NCBI RefSeq assembly: GCF_018139145.2
Contig: NC_059477.1
Span: 44,941,600-45,005,599 of the forward strand
Direction of reading: 5' to 3'
Source: Gymnogyps californianus
Lineage: Eukaryota; Chordata; Aves; Accipitriformes; Cathartidae
Length of the DNA stretch: 64,000 nt
In this document: positions 11,503 through 23,009 of the stretch, in pieces
Layout of the letters: every line of letters begins with the position of its first letter
How positions within the stretch are numbered: the stretch's first letter is position 1
The notes under the pieces: model-generated
The model's database searches: none
The model's input: only the letters and a program-made list of their open reading frames with translations
Told to the model about the DNA's origin: nothing
Translations under genes and position numbers: made by a program

Positions 11503-11856
11503 ATGCAGCGGGACGAGCTGTGTGCCAAAGGGCAACAGAGGAGACATGAGCAGAGCGCTGTAAGAAGGTGAGTCGGTGAGTGGTGTTGGAGGGAAGATGT
11601 GACTAGTGGCTTATGACTAGCTTCTAGGTTTTGGGTTACTTTTTTTTATTTTGAAGGTGCAAAGCGGGATATTGGCACCAGAGCTGATTCGGGCAAGGTG
11701 AGCCATGTCTGGTGGGCTGAAGGAGCAGTTATTTTTCAGGTGGTGTTGTGTTGGTGAAGTTGTAAGCATCCCTTGTTGTTTGTGTTTTACAGGTGGTACC
11801 TGAGCCTCAACTTGGCAGCCTGTAAACAGCAGAGGCAGGGCGTGCGAGCAGCCAGG
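11503..11856 (+). other. Micro-exons A, B and C, unit A copy 1
   Basis: Exon A 11503-11567 (65 nt), B 11657-11697 (41 nt), C 11793-11856 (64 nt). Each has a pyrimidine tract plus AG before it and GTGAG or GTAAA after it; introns are 89 and 95 nt. They match the first three exons of the 57-62 kb cassettes. Exons D-G are absent: the intron after C is interrupted at 11913 by an LTR end. Confidence 0.5.
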
Positions 11857-11912
11857 GTAAAAGAGCGGGAGATGGGAATCGGTGCGGACAGGCCGTGGCT
11901 TTGGGCAATACC

Positions 11913-11958
11913 TGTCGTGGTTTAACCCCAGTCAGCAGCCAAGGACCACACAGCCTCG
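11913..11958 (-). mobile_element. LTR terminus (U5 end), inverted
   Basis: Begins TGTCGTGGTTTAACCCCAG, the plus-strand view of the 3' end of the ERV-L LTR, after which sequence passes directly into the GC minisatellite. It sits in the intron after micro-exon C. It pairs with an oppositely oriented LTR end at 13537-13682. Confidence 0.8.
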
Positions 11959-12407
11959 CGTCCGCGGGCGGCTCCCGCCCCCCCACCCGTCCCGCCCCGC
12001 GTCCGCGGGCGGCTCCCGCCCCCCGCCCCGCGCCCGTGGGTGGCTCCCCCCCCCCGCCCCCCCCCCGCCCCCCGCCCCGCGCCCGTGGGTGGCTCCCCCC
12101 CCCCGCCCCCGCCCCGTGCCGTGGGTGGCTCCCCCCCCCCCCCCCGCCCCGCGCCCGTGGGTGGCTCCCCCCCCCCGCCCCGCCCCGCGCCGTGGTGGCT
12201 CCCCCCCCCCGCCCCCCGCCCGCGCCCGTGGGTGCTCCCCCCCCCCCCCCCGCCCCGCGCCCGTGGGTGGCTCCCCCCCCCCGCCCCCGCCCCGCGCCCG
12301 TGGGTGGCTCCCCCCCCCGCCCCCCGCCCCCGCCCGTGGGTGGCTCCCCCCCCCCCCCCCCCGCCCGTGGGTGGCTCCCCCCCCCGCCCCCGCCCGCGCC
12401 CGTGGGC

Positions 12408-12440
<33 letters not shown>

Positions 12441-13128
12441 CCCGTGGGTGGCTCCCCCCCCCCCGCCCCCGCCCCGCGCCCGTGGGTGGCTCCCCCCCCC
12501 CCGCCCCCGCCCCGCCCGTGGGTGGCTCCCCCCCCCCCCCCCCCGCCCCGCCCCGTGGGTGGCTCCCCCCCCCCCCCCCCGCCCCGCGCCCGTGGGTGGC
12601 TCCCCCCCCCCCGCCCCCCGCCCCGCGCCCGTGGGTGGCTCCCCCCCCCCCCCCCCCGCCCCGCGCCCGTGGGTGGCTCCCCCCCCCCCCCCCCGCCCCG
12701 CGCCCGTGGGTGGCTCCCCCCCCCCGCCCCCCGCCCCGCGCCCGTGGGTGGCTCCCGCCCCCCGCCCCGCGCCCGTGGGTGGCTCCCCCCCCCCCCCCCC
12801 CCCCCCCGCCCCCCGCCCCGCGCCCGTGGGTGGCTCCCCCCCCCCCCCGCCCCCGCCGCCCGTGGGTGGCTCCCCCCCCCCCCCCCCGCCCCGCGCCCGT
12901 GGGTGGCTCCCCCCCCCCCGCCCCGCGCCCTGGGTGGCTCCCCCCCCCCGCCCCCCCCCCGCCCCGTGGGTGCTCCCCCCCCCCGCCCCGCGCCCGTGGG
13001 TGGCTCCCCCCCCCCCCCCCCCCGCCCCCCCGCCCCGCGCCCGTGGGTGGCTCCCCGCCCCCCCCCCCCCCGCCCCGCGCCCGTGGTGGCTCCCCCCCCC
13101 CGCCCCCCGCCCCGCGCCCGTGGGTGGC

Positions 13129-13164
<36 letters not shown>

Positions 13165-13536
13165 CCCCGCCCGTGGGTGGCCCCCCCCCCCCCCCCCCCC
13201 CGCCCCCCGCCCCGCGCCCGTGGGTGGCTCCCCCCCCCGCCCCGCGCCCGTGGGTGGCTCCCCCCCCCCCGCCCCGCGCCCGTGGGTGGCTCCCCCCCCC
13301 CGCCCCCGCCCCGCGCCCGTGGGTGGCTCCCGCCCCCCGCCCCGCGCCCGTGGGTGGCTCCCGCCCCCGCCCGCGCCCGTGGGTGGCTCCCGCCCCCGCC
13401 CCGCGCCCGTGGTGGCTCCCCCCCCCCGCCCCCGCCCGCGCCCGTGGGTGGCTCCCCCGCCCCCCCGCCCGCGCCCGTGGGTGGCTCCCCCCCCGCCCCC
13501 CGCCCCGCGCCCGTGGGTGGCTCCCCCCCCGCGTGA
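11959..13536. repeat. GC-rich minisatellite array 1
   Basis: Core GCGCCCGTGGGTGGCTCC followed by a C-run of variable length, unit about 30-50 bp, tens of copies. The first two units differ (CGTCCGCGGGCGGCTCCCG). All three plus-strand frames stay open because C-runs encode proline, giving artificial Pro-rich ORFs of more than 490 codons. It is not coding. Confidence 0.95.
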
Positions 13537-13682
13537 CCGTGCTTTACCTATTAAACTGTCTTTATCTCAACCCACAAGTTTTCTCACTTTTACCCTTCCA
13601 ATTCTCTCCCCCGTCCCACCGGTGGGGGAGTGAGCGAGCAGCTGTGTGATGCTTAGTTGCCAGCTGCGGTTATACCATGACA
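13537..13682 (+). mobile_element. LTR 3' part (R-U5), plus orientation
   Basis: Contains CTATTAAACTGTCTTTATCT and ends ACCATGACA, the plus-strand counterpart of the 3' quarter of the ERV-L LTR. It borders the GC array on the right, opposite in orientation to the LTR end at 11913. No matching target duplication is seen around the pair. Confidence 0.8.
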
Positions 13683-14500
13683 CTATGTCTACTTTTATGA
13701 AGCTGCCTATTGCTATTTTTTATTTCTTGTCTTTCACATACCCCATTGCTTTTAAAATTTTGGCTTTATGTCTACTTTTATCCAGTTCACTATCTTTATT
13801 TTTTATTTTTTTTCCTCTCTGTCCTGTGCCCTGTCGCTTCTAAATTTCCTTTCTGTTTTTTAAACTTTTCCTGTCTGTCCTGTACCCCATCGTTTTTTAA
13901 ATTTTCTTTCTATGTCTCCGTCTATTCAGGTTTCTTCACTATTTTTTAATTTTTTCCTCTCAATGTCTTCATTTGTGAATTTTTGTTTCTAGCTTCACTT
14001 TTATGCATTTTTCTGTCTCTATTATTTACTTTTTTTCTACCTGTCCTCTACGTTTTCACTTCAAAAATTTTCCTTTCTATGTTCACTTCTATCAAGATGC
14101 CTAACTCATTTATTATTTCCTGTCTGTCCTGTGTCACATTGCTTTTACATTTTTTTTCTGTATCTACTTTTATCCAGTTCACTGTCCTTATTTTTTGTGT
14201 CATTTGACTGTTCTGTACCCTGTCGCTTTTAAAATTTTGTTTCTATGTCTTTGTTTATTGAGTTTTGATGTTCCTGTTTTTTAATTTCTTCCTTTATTTC
14301 CTTAATCTTGTTGCTTTTACAATTTTTTTCCTACGTCTGCTCTTATCTAGTTCCTGTCCCTATTTTTTAATTCTTTCTTACCTGTTGGGTACTCTCTCAA
14401 TTTTTCCATTTTCTTTCTATGTCTCCATTTATTTAGTTTGTTGTCCCTACTTTTTAGTCTTTTTCTCCTTTGATGACTTCATTTTTCATTCTGTAGTTTG
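13683..14500. repeat. ~84-bp T-rich satellite (T-sat)
   Basis: Units of the type CTGTCCCTATTTTTTAATTC then CTGTACCCTGTCGCTTTTAA then TTTCTTTCTATGTCTACTTT. ORFs here are leucine/phenylalanine-rich by composition only. The right part, from about 14158, recurs at 34102-34440. Confidence 0.9.
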
Positions 14501-15190
14501 CCTAGATGCCCTCCTGAGACTCCAAGGCCCTCGCGGTGTCTCCACGCCTTCTTTTCTTACCCTGCCCCCTGCCCCCTCCCAATTCCTCTCCTCTCTATAA
14601 CAATGTCTTCCGAGTCCTTTCTCGTACTCCACAGCACTCTCGTAGCGCTTTAGCTCCCTTTTGATTTTATTTTTTTGTGCTCTTCAGAGTGCTCTTATCT
14701 TACTCTTTGCCATTTAGGATGCCGTCATTCAGCCCCCGGCCCCCTGATGACATCTGTACTTTGTGGAAATCCCCTTCAGAGTTCCTCATTGTTACCTCTG
14801 AGGCTTCTTTGGTCTCTCAGGCCCCCTGGCGACTCCTCCGCTCCCTTTGCCGAGCTCTTGTGAGACATCGCCTACGCCCTAGAGCCCCGTTTTAGCTCGG
14901 AGGATGCTTTGCACCCCCCTCTTCCCCTCAGAACCCCATCCGTTACGCCGGTTGGTCTTTCTGTCCTCTCGTCCGTTTGGTGCGCCTCCATTCGGTCCCC
15001 AGTCCCCTGAAGACGCCCGTACTTTGTTCGATTCCCTTTTGAGCTCGTTGCATCACCGAGACTTCTTTGGTCTCCCTGGCCCCTTCGGGATCTCTCTGAT
15101 CCCCGTGACGATGCCTCTTGTTCTGTCAGAACCTTTTCTGAAGCCACCTTTGTGCTCCACAGCCGTCTTTTTGTTTTCTGTCTTATAGTA
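14501..15190. repeat. ~270-bp C/T-rich repeats before unit B1
   Basis: Two to three units joining T-sat to unit B1, same order as 34441-35130. No gene seen. Confidence 0.8.
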
Positions 15191-15966
15191 TGTTTCTACC
15201 TGGTGCCCCAAAGATGTCTATTGTCGGCTCAGATCTCCTCCTGAGTTTTTCAGACAAGGCAATAGCCTTCACCTATTGCCATTGAAGCATCTCCCGTGGT
15301 GTTTTTTGTTGTGTTTTGCAATTAATTTTTGTTCTAGCTGTTTAGGTGTTAATTGGGCTGCTTCATACAGTGTCTGATACTTTTCTTGTATTTCCATGGT
15401 TTTTTGGTGTTTTCTGTTCTTTAGGACTCATCTAGTTCCATTAAGGGAGTCGCTCAGAGAGACCGCCAAGGTGACTCTGAATCATCGGCGATTTACCATA
15501 AATAATTTGCTTTGCAACCAGAGATATTTTTGGGAAGGATTCTTACGGGATCTAATTCTGCTTTGTCATTTGGTCCTATCCAGAAGGTAGTTCTGGTAGA
15601 AGTTAGGTAGTATGTATGGCCTTGCTAGAAACGAAGTGTAACCCCATGGCATTTTGGGATTTTTGTAGGAAAGTAAAGCACGTCATTTTTGATAACTATA
15701 TTGTTATTGCATTTAACAAATTACTTTCTTACATAACTTAGCAGGACATCTATCTACGCCCCGGAAAAATTAAGTCTAATTCCCTACCCGGTCACGTTGC
15801 TGATGCAGCGTAGATGCAGTTGTAGAAAAAGAGCAGGTATTGTCATTTCCAATAAGGGTCGCTTTCTCCATTCAGTGTGTTGCATTCCATAAACGGAAGG
15901 CAGATGAGAAAACTCCCTGCTGCTCCTCTGGCTGCCTTTATGTCTTCTGGTGGTTGGCCCCTCCCC

Positions 15967-16017
15967 TTTTCCAGGGGATTGTGGGAAGGGTGCTGGGCAG
16001 GGCCTAGCATATATGAG
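15967..16017 (+). promoter_or_regulatory. TATA-like core promoter motif, unit B copy 1
   Basis: CTTTTCCAGGGGATTGTGGG, a GGGCAGGGCC spacer and TATATGAG at 16010-16017. Conserved in the other four unit copies. Confidence 0.35.
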
Positions 16018-16450
16018 CCACAGCTGCTCATCAGGGAGCTCGTTCTGCTCCAGGGTTTCTTTGGTGTTGGTGCTTTGCTGTTTCTTCAGTTGATGGCAGT
16101 TTTTTGAGCTGTCTAAACTGTTTGGGCAGGTGTGTTTTGCCATTTAGAGAAGCGGAGGTGTCTATTTGAGGTAAGAGCTTTGGGACCAGTCAAAGTTCAG
16201 CAGCATACATAGTAGAAAGTACGCTTGTATGCAGGTGTAGTTGTTTTTTTTTTTTCTCCCCCCTGGTCAGTAGCTTTGTATTGAGTGTTCAGGGGTGGCA
16301 AGATAGTTTAATAGTATGCATTTTTTTTTTTTAATTCTTCTAGGTGCCTTGTGTTTTTCTGGAATTCCTGACTATTGAAGATGGAACCTTGTTTTCTTCC
16401 CTGGTTTTGTCGTATACTGTGTGAGCTGCTGATATTCTCTCTCTTAACAG

Positions 16451-16483
16451 GACCGATGGTGAGATCGTCTAGCAGGGCTTAGG
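16451..16483 (+). other. 33-nt micro-exon, unit B copy 1
   Basis: Starts after CTCTTAACAG and ends before GTGAGC; begins GACCGATGGTGAG. The same 33-nt length and borders occur at 36398-36430 and 55307-55339. Confidence 0.45.
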
Positions 16484-17730
16484 GTGAGCATCTTGCATGT
16501 GCCTGTGTATGGAGTTTTGGCATTTTTCAAGGAAAGCAGCAGGGACCTAAGGCATAGTGTCTTTCAGGGTATGGGATGGCTCATCACCTTTCCCGATTGC
16601 CCACAGAGAACCGTGTTGTTCCTAGAACCTTTGCAGCTTGTGGCAGGCCCCTCGTAGATTATAAGTATCAGGACTTCACTTGTGTTGTGGGCTTGTAGCG
16701 GAGCCCAGCATCTGTGGGAAGGTGTAAGATAGGAGGTGGCTGCAGAATGCAGGGTGCGGCTCAGAAGAACAGCTCCTGAGGAGTGACCAATGCGGGGGGT
16801 TGAGGGGTGCAAATACAGGGCAGGAGCTGTCAGGAAGCAGTGGGGTTCCTTCCCTGACAGTTCAGGAGGCGAGAAGGGGTTTGTAAAGTTTTGAGACTGG
16901 GGGATGGCTGGGAAAGGGAGGAGGGTTCGTCAGCCTTTCCCAGACTGGTTTTGCAGTTGGATTTGGATGTTGATGAGGTCTGTTCTGTTTTAGTTTCCCC
17001 GCAGCTGACGGGAGGTACAACAGAGTCACAAGAGACGCGGCGTAAACAGTCTGGGCCTCTGTGTCTCAATATGCGGGGCTCAATGTCAGATGAGTCTCAT
17101 CTCGTAAGGCATTAGGTACGTAAAATATACCCCCAGAACTCTGAGGTCTCTGCTTCTCCGTGCCTTTTACTTACTTCGTTCCCCGACTTAATTTTTGCAT
17201 CCGTCCCGATGTCACAGGCATTGTTACTTAGAAGCACTGACTAGGCATTTATTTCCAGCACAGGTTTGTGTCATTGTCTTCCCTGGAATTTCTTGGAGAA
17301 GAGGATGTGTATTATTTGTGCTTGTAACAATCTGCAGCCAGGGGTCATCTTTTATCACAGTCCCGGGCACGCAAGCTTTTCCTATTATTCCAGTTTTGCC
17401 TTTTTCCTCAAGTGTCCAATGAGGTTTTGCTCTAGTATCAGTCATGGCAGTTATGTTCTCTTGTGCTTAGCACTGGTTTCTGTAGTCGTAAGGTGTCCAT
17501 TTTAGATTTTTGAGTCACCATGTCACGCCATCGTGGCTTTTCCATCGGCCGACCGCTGCCGTTATTCCGTAAGGGGCTTTGTAGGTAGGGAGGTAGTTTG
17601 TGTCGCTCGTTTTCTGTGTGCTGTACCCTATGTTACTCAGGTCTTGATGTTCCCATTGGGTTCTTCTGGGTTAGGCGAGGGCATTGGTAGCCAGACCGAG
17701 GGTCTCGTGTGCCTCAGCCCATCAGCATAA

Positions 17731-18006
17731 TGCTAACCGAGCACTTCCTTTCTTGCGTTAGAGGCTCAACGCACAGATCTGTCTTGTGTGTGTTGTATCT
17801 GAGAAATTTACGGACGGTCTTCTCTCGCAGCAGTGATCCAGGATGTGTCGGCATATCTGCTGTCGAGTGGTCTGTTTTTGGGGAACCCTTTTCTGGGACT
17901 GCTTCTCATTCAAAGAAGTTTCATTTTTATTAACTTCTCATCAGAGTGGATCTTCAGCGACGATGTACTTGGCAGCAGAAGTCACCAGCAGCAAGACTTT
18001 TCACTC

Positions 18007-18041
<35 letters not shown>

Positions 18042-18240
18042 AAATTTACTTCCTTCCAGAGACCCAAGCACAACATGTCTTCCAAAAGTCGATGGCATTG
18101 CTGGTCTTTGGGTTCTCAGTTGTAACAGTTGAGATATCATAAAAACATGTTCCTTTCCATGCTTCAGTACAGCCAAAAGCATTAGCAAATCTGCCAATAC
18201 TTTTTGGTAGCCTTATGTATTGCAGCACTGGAGATTTGTT
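17731..18240 (+). other. Unit B1 distal part with 26-base poly-A tract
   Basis: Contains the exon-like TTCTTGCGTTAGAGGCTCAA segment also seen in unit C (56640) and in the 58-62 kb spacers. It ends at an A-run (about 18014-18039) after CTTTTCACTCTCTTT. Beyond it is a low-copy segment (18050-18240) with diverged relatives at 37990-38180 and 45140-45250. The A-run could be a retroposed 3' end or simple-repeat growth. Confidence 0.5.
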
Positions 18241-19850
18241 TGTTTTTTTTTTTTTTCTTTTTCAGAAGATCCCCTATATGGTTTTACTTGTATCTTGCTG
18301 GTTTTTCTGTCATAAATGAAACTTTTAAAAAAGTTAAATTGTATAACTTGCAAATTGACTTGCATTATTTGAACTGTAACTGCCAAATAGCTATAGCATC
18401 TAATTTCTTAGGTGTACTTAAGCAGTTAGGTATTTTGTCTAAATCTTGAAAAAGACAGGCAACTGACTGTTATGGGTTTTTTTTTTTTCCTGATATTTTG
18501 ATGGAGTGCTCTGAAGTCCTTTATTTCTGTCTCGCTTTCAATGGTGCATTTCCCTGGCAGTTCAGTAGCCTCTCTCTTGGGCACTGCAGCTGGCCAGATG
18601 TCCATCCTAATCATGTAACACAGAAAAACCCCTAGTCAACTTATAGCTGTGTATTTTGGAGACAGGTAATTTAATGGTATCAATTCACAGCTATGCAAGT
18701 TAAACTAATGCAACAGGAAAATCAAATGCTTTTATCGTATAGGTATTGTTATTGGATGTATATAAACACGTGCACGCCTTTTTAGTATAAAGTTAATTAG
18801 TGAGATTTATTCTTTGTTTTTTATTTTACTCTTTAAAGTTTTATGCTTCACTTCCAATTTGTTGACCCGGCAAGCCAGACGTGTTATTTTAATAGGCTGA
18901 AATACAGTTTGGGATTTTTGTTTTTCAGATGCGGTGGTGTAAGCATCTCGTGATGCTCGATAGATTTCCCCCCCCAGCCCAGCTTTGCCTGCCGGTGGCT
19001 AAGAAGACTCGCCGTAAGGGGCCGGCCCTCTGCCTGGAGGCTCCTGGCTCTGTCTGCAGCGGGTGCCCCGCAGGTGCGCAGCAAGGGCTGTGTTGGGGAG
19101 AGAGTCCGGGGCCGAGAGGGACCGGGGCGTTTGTTGCCCTGGGGAGCCCCTCCCAGCGTGGGAACGGAGGCGGGGGGAACGGAGGGGGAACCATTGCAGA
19201 GCAGAGCCGGAGCAAGAGGCGTGGCACCATCCTCTGGCACACTGCCCCCCGTCCCTTCTCCCGGGGGGCAGTTGCCAGCCGACAAGAGAGGGGCTGGGGG
19301 AGCTGCAACTGTTCGGGGGGACCACCCCCCCAAAGCACGTCCCCCCCGGCCCCCGCCTCCGTGGGCGGCTCCCGCCCCAGCCCCCGCCTCCGTGGGTGGC
19401 ACCCGCCCCCGTGTCCGTGGGTGGCCACCCCTATGTCTGGAGGCTCTTGGCTCTCTCTGCAGTGGATGCCCGGCAGGTGCGGCAGCAAGGGCTGTGTTGG
19501 GGGGAGAGTCCGGGGCCGAGAGGGACAGGGGACGTGTGTTGCCCTGGGGAGCCCCTCCCAGCGTGGGAACGGAGGGGAAACATCCCAGAGCAGAGCCTGA
19601 GCAAGGGATGTGGCGCCATCCCCTGTCACGCTCCCCTTTGCCCCCCCCCCGCCCCGTGGGACGGTTGCCAGCCTGCAGGACAGGGGCTGGGGAGGCTGCA
19701 GCTGTTTGGGGGGAGCACTCCCCCTTTAGCTTCCTAGCAGAGCCACCCTTTTGGGGTGTGTGTATACATATGTCAATGACAGTCTTAAAGTAACGAGCTG
19801 CTGGTTGGGGCTGTTTCCCTCATTTTGTGCCTTTTTTGGGAGTGAATAAA
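18241..19850 (+). other. Tail segment copy 1 (low-copy, GC-rich at its end)
   Basis: Present three times (here, 38183-39790, 43862-44870). It includes a pyrimidine tract TTTTTCTTTTTCAG at about 18255 and another before ATGCGGTGGTGTAAGC at 18929, both acceptor-like. An AATAAA hexamer lies near 19844 after T-rich sequence, a possible polyadenylation signal. A minus-strand 62-codon frame (18426-18614) recurs in all three copies, but they are too similar to prove selection. I cannot name a gene. Confidence 0.45.
19020..19740 (+). repeat. ~400-bp tandem duplication, G-rich
   Basis: Two halves (about 19020-19340 and 19430-19740) share GCAAGGGCTGTGTTGGGG, GTCCGGGGCCGAGAGGGAC, CTCCCAGCGTGGGAACGGAG and GGGGCTGGGG in the same order. 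Between them (19330-19430) are three small CCTCCGTGGGTGGC units, the same core as the GC arrays. The long open frames on both strands reflect composition. Confidence 0.75.
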
Positions 19851-20640
19851 AAGGGGAGGATTGGGGAGGTGTGGGGAGGTGATGATGTCATTTGGGGCAG
19901 CAGTGTCAGCGGGGGGGGCAATGATGTGGCAGAGGAGCAGGTGAGGGTGGATGGGGGTGGGTCACAGCCCAAAATGCCTGAGAATTGATGGATGGGGGGG
20001 TTTAAAAAACAATAAAAACTGTAAATATGGGTGTGAGGTGTTTGAAATAGAGAAAAAGATCTCGGTTTTATAGATATTGAAAAATAATATTGTTTTATAT
20101 ATATAAAAAAAAGGATTTCAAAATAAAAACCTCTATCTACTGTATCATATAAAGGATTATAGACTATAAAAAAATTCTAACTAGAGATATATATGTAGGG
20201 GTTTAAAATAGAAAAATAACTCGTGTGTATATAAATTAAAAAATAAAGGGCTTAAAAGATATATTTTATATACGAAGGAATTTAAAATAGAAGTCTGACT
20301 AGGTAGAGCTATCTACACTACACTATGTAACACTTAGTAAGTCTAAGCGGAGATGTCTGAAAAGATGCTAAAGTGTCGAAATACCTAATAGGTCTAAAGA
20401 TAAATAGTCTAAATAGATGGTCTGTATGCTTAAGGGAAATAGGTAACTGTAAACAGAGATAATACATAAGTCTAAATAGATATTCTATATACTAAGTGGA
20501 AATTGAGATATGTGAAAGTAGAGATTATATGTCTATGTCCAATAGACATTTTATATAAGTGGAAATAGAGAGATGTGTAAATAGAGATAGTATGTCTATG
20601 CCTAAATAGATATATTCTACATAATATGTGGAAATAGATA
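19851..20640. repeat. AT-rich segment with ~62-bp tandem repeat
   Basis: GTCTAAATAGA-type anchors at 20407, 20470, 20531 and 20594, spacing 63, 61 and 63 bp, with TAAATAGAGATA fill. The left part is A/T-rich without a clear period. Copy at 39791-40590. No gene seen. Confidence 0.75.
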
Positions 20641-20779
20641 CATGTGCAAATATGTATCTTTCTCAATAGCTATACCAGCTTATGTGTTGCAGGTCATCCC
20701 AGGTGAGTTCTCTGCTACGGATTATCCCAGGTGGACCCCGTGGTGCAGGTCATCCCCATGCATGTGTGTCGTGGGTGCC
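20641..20779. other. Junction segment before GC array 2
   Basis: Short motif GGTCATCCCAGGTGAGTT and variants (ATTATCCCAGGTGGACC) repeat here. The same segment precedes array 4 (40620-40722) and has a diverged relative at 45270-45345. Confidence 0.6.
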
Positions 20780-21118
20780 CCCCCCCCCCCCCCCCTCCCC
20801 CTGGCCCCCGCGCCGTGGGTGGCCCCCTCCCCCCCCCCCGCCGCGCGTGTCCGTGGGTGGCCCCTCCCCCCCCCCCGCCGCCGCGTGTCCGTGGGTGGGC
20901 CCCCTCCGTGCCCCCCCCCCCCCCCCCGCCGCCGCGTGTCCGTGGGTGGGCCCCCTCCCCCCCCCCGCCGCCGCGTGTCCGTGGGTGGGCCCCCCTCCCC
21001 CCCCCCCCCCCCCCGCCGCCGCTTCCGGGGTGCCCCCCCCCCCCCCCGCCGCCGCGTGTCCGTGGTGGGCCCCCCTCCCCCCCCCCCCCCGCCGCCGCGT
21101 GTCCGTGGGTGGGCCCCC

Positions 21119-21151
<33 letters not shown>

Positions 21152-22509
21152 CCGCCGCGTGTTGCCCGTGTCCGTGGGTGTGGCCCCCTCGCCCCCCCCC
21201 CCCCCCCCCCCCCGCCGCGGTGTCCGTGGGTGGGCCCCCTCCCCCCCCCCCCCCCCCCCGCCGCGCTTCCGTGGGGCCCCCTCCCCGCCGCCGCGGTGTC
21301 CGTGGTGTGGGCCCGCTCCCCCCCCCCCCCCCCCGCCGCCGCGTGTCCGTGGGTGGGCCCCCTCCCCCCCCCCCCCCCGCCGCCGCGTGTCCGTGGGTGG
21401 GCCCCCTCCCCCCCCCCCCCCCGCCGCGTGTCCGTGGGGCCCCTCCCCCCCCCCCCCCGCCCGCCGCCGCGTGTCCGTGGGTGGGCCCCCTCCCCCCCCC
21501 CCCCCCCTCCCCCCGCCGCGTGTCCGTGGGTGGGCCCCCCCCCCCCCCCCGCCCCGCTGTCCGTGGGTGGGCCCCCCCCCCCCCCCCGCCGCCGCGTGTC
21601 CGTGGGTGGCGCCCCCTCCCCCCCCCCCCCGCCGCCGCGTGTCCGTGGGTGGGCCCCCCCCTCCCCCCCCCCGCCCGCCGCGTGTCCGTGGTGGCCCCCT
21701 CCCCCCCCCCCGCCGCCGCGTGTCCGTGGGTGGGCCCCCTCCCCCCCCCCCCCCCCGCCCGCGTTCCGTGGTGGCCGTGGGTGGCCCCCCCCCACCCCCC
21801 CGCCCCGCGTCCGTGGGTGGCCCCCCCCCACCCCCCCGCCCGCGTCCGTGGGTGGCCCCCCCCCACCCCCCCGCCCCGCGTCCGTGGGTGGCCCCCCCAC
21901 CCCCCCGCCCCGCGTCCGTGGGTGGCCCCCCCCCCACCCCCCCGCCCCGCGTCCGTGGGTGGCCCCCCCCCCCCCCCCGCCCCGCGTCCGTGGGTCCCCC
22001 CCCCACCCCCCCGCCCCGCGTCCGTGGTGGCCCCCCCCCCACCCCCCCGCCCCGCGTCCGTGGGTGGCCCCCCCCCCCCCCGCCCCGCGTCCGTGGGTGG
22101 CCCCCCCCCACCCCCCGCCCGCGTCCGTGTGGTGGCCCCCCCACCCCCCCGCCCCGCGTCCGTGGGTGGCCCCCCCCCCCCCGCCCCGCGTCCGTGGGTG
22201 GCCCCCCCCACCCCCCGCCCCGCGTCCGTGGGTGGCCCCCCCCCCCCCCCCGCCCCGCGTCCGTGGGTGGCCCCCCCCACCCCCCCGCCCCGCGTCCGTG
22301 GGTGGCCCCCCCCACCCCCCCCCCGTCGCGTCCGTGGTGGCCCCCCCCCACCCCCCCCGCGTCCGTGGTGCCCCCCCCCACCCCCCCGCCGCGTGGCCCC
22401 CCCACCCCCCCGCCCCGCGTCCGTGGGTGGCCCCCCCCACCCCCCGCCCCGCGTCCGTGGGTGGCCCCCCCCACCCCCCGCCCCGCGTCCGTGGGTGGCC
22501 CCCCCCCAC
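20780..22509. repeat. GC-rich minisatellite array 2
   Basis: The left block (to about 21770) has units GCCGCCGCGTGTCCGTGGGT plus GGGCCCCCTCC; the right block (21780 on) has GCCCCGCGTCCGTGGGTGGC plus a C-run containing one A. It runs into the sequence gap, so true length is unknown. Open in all frames; not coding. Confidence 0.95.
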
Positions 22510-23009
22510 NNNNNNNNNNNNNNNNNNNNNNNNNNNNNNNNNNNNNNNNNNNNNNNNNNNNNNNNNNNNNNNNNNNNNNNNNNNNNNNNNNNNNNNNNNN
22601 NNNNNNNNNNNNNNNNNNNNNNNNNNNNNNNNNNNNNNNNNNNNNNNNNNNNNNNNNNNNNNNNNNNNNNNNNNNNNNNNNNNNNNNNNNNNNNNNNNNN
22701 NNNNNNNNNNNNNNNNNNNNNNNNNNNNNNNNNNNNNNNNNNNNNNNNNNNNNNNNNNNNNNNNNNNNNNNNNNNNNNNNNNNNNNNNNNNNNNNNNNNN
22801 NNNNNNNNNNNNNNNNNNNNNNNNNNNNNNNNNNNNNNNNNNNNNNNNNNNNNNNNNNNNNNNNNNNNNNNNNNNNNNNNNNNNNNNNNNNNNNNNNNNN
22901 NNNNNNNNNNNNNNNNNNNNNNNNNNNNNNNNNNNNNNNNNNNNNNNNNNNNNNNNNNNNNNNNNNNNNNNNNNNNNNNNNNNNNNNNNNNNNNNNNNNN
23001 NNNNNNNNN
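22510..23009. other. Assembly gap (500 N)
   Basis: Exactly 500 N, a placeholder length. It interrupts GC array 2 on the left and T-sat on the right. Confidence 0.99.

Larger units (their letters stand above)
9061..11912 (+). other. Unit A, copy 1: candidate spliced non-coding transcription unit
   Basis: A low-copy block present five times in the window (A1 here, B1 15190-17730, A2 28600-31457, B2 35130-37680, C 54060-56830). It carries a TATA-like promoter motif (9838-9889), exon-like pieces with consensus splice borders, and the first three micro-exons of the cassette (11503-11856). Relative to B and C, A-type copies lack about 240 bp near 10040 that hold the first donor, an intron and the acceptor of the 33-nt exon. 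No reading frame is conserved between copies, so I favour a non-coding RNA or its fossil. A 138-residue minus-strand ORF at 10467-10883 is shared only with the near-identical copy 2 and is probably chance. Confidence 0.5.
15190..17730 (+). other. Unit B, copy 1: candidate spliced non-coding transcription unit
   Basis: Homologue of unit A with an additional ~240 bp. Promoter motif at 15967-16017; first-exon donor TTTGAG/GTAAGAG at 16171; 33-nt exon at 16451-16483; exon-3 acceptor TCTTTCAG before 16568. Homopolymer T and A runs lie near 16235 and 16320. No recognisable protein. Near-identical copy at 35130-37680. Confidence 0.5.

Noticed and set aside
11959..13536. CRISPR-like direct repeats
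   Set aside because: Spacers are only C-runs, there are no cas genes, and the sequence is vertebrate; it is a minisatellite.
11882..13633. 583-codon Pro-rich ORFs (and similar ones in 20642-23164, 31352-34608, 40587-42983)
   Set aside because: C-runs and GC cores are open in nearly every frame on both strands; the ORFs have no start context or domain, and the arrays differ in frame between copies.
13697..14600. Hydrophobic Leu/Phe-rich ORFs as membrane proteins
   Set aside because: Translations of T-sat, with stops at every few units and no conserved start.
18426..18614. Minus-strand 61-62 codon ORF kept in three tail copies
   Set aside because: The copies are recent duplicates, and the only length change is in a homopolymer; frame keeping there has about a one in three chance.
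19020..19740. Ribosomal RNA or rDNA spacer fragment
   Set aside because: G-rich, but no 18S or 28S signature string could be found.
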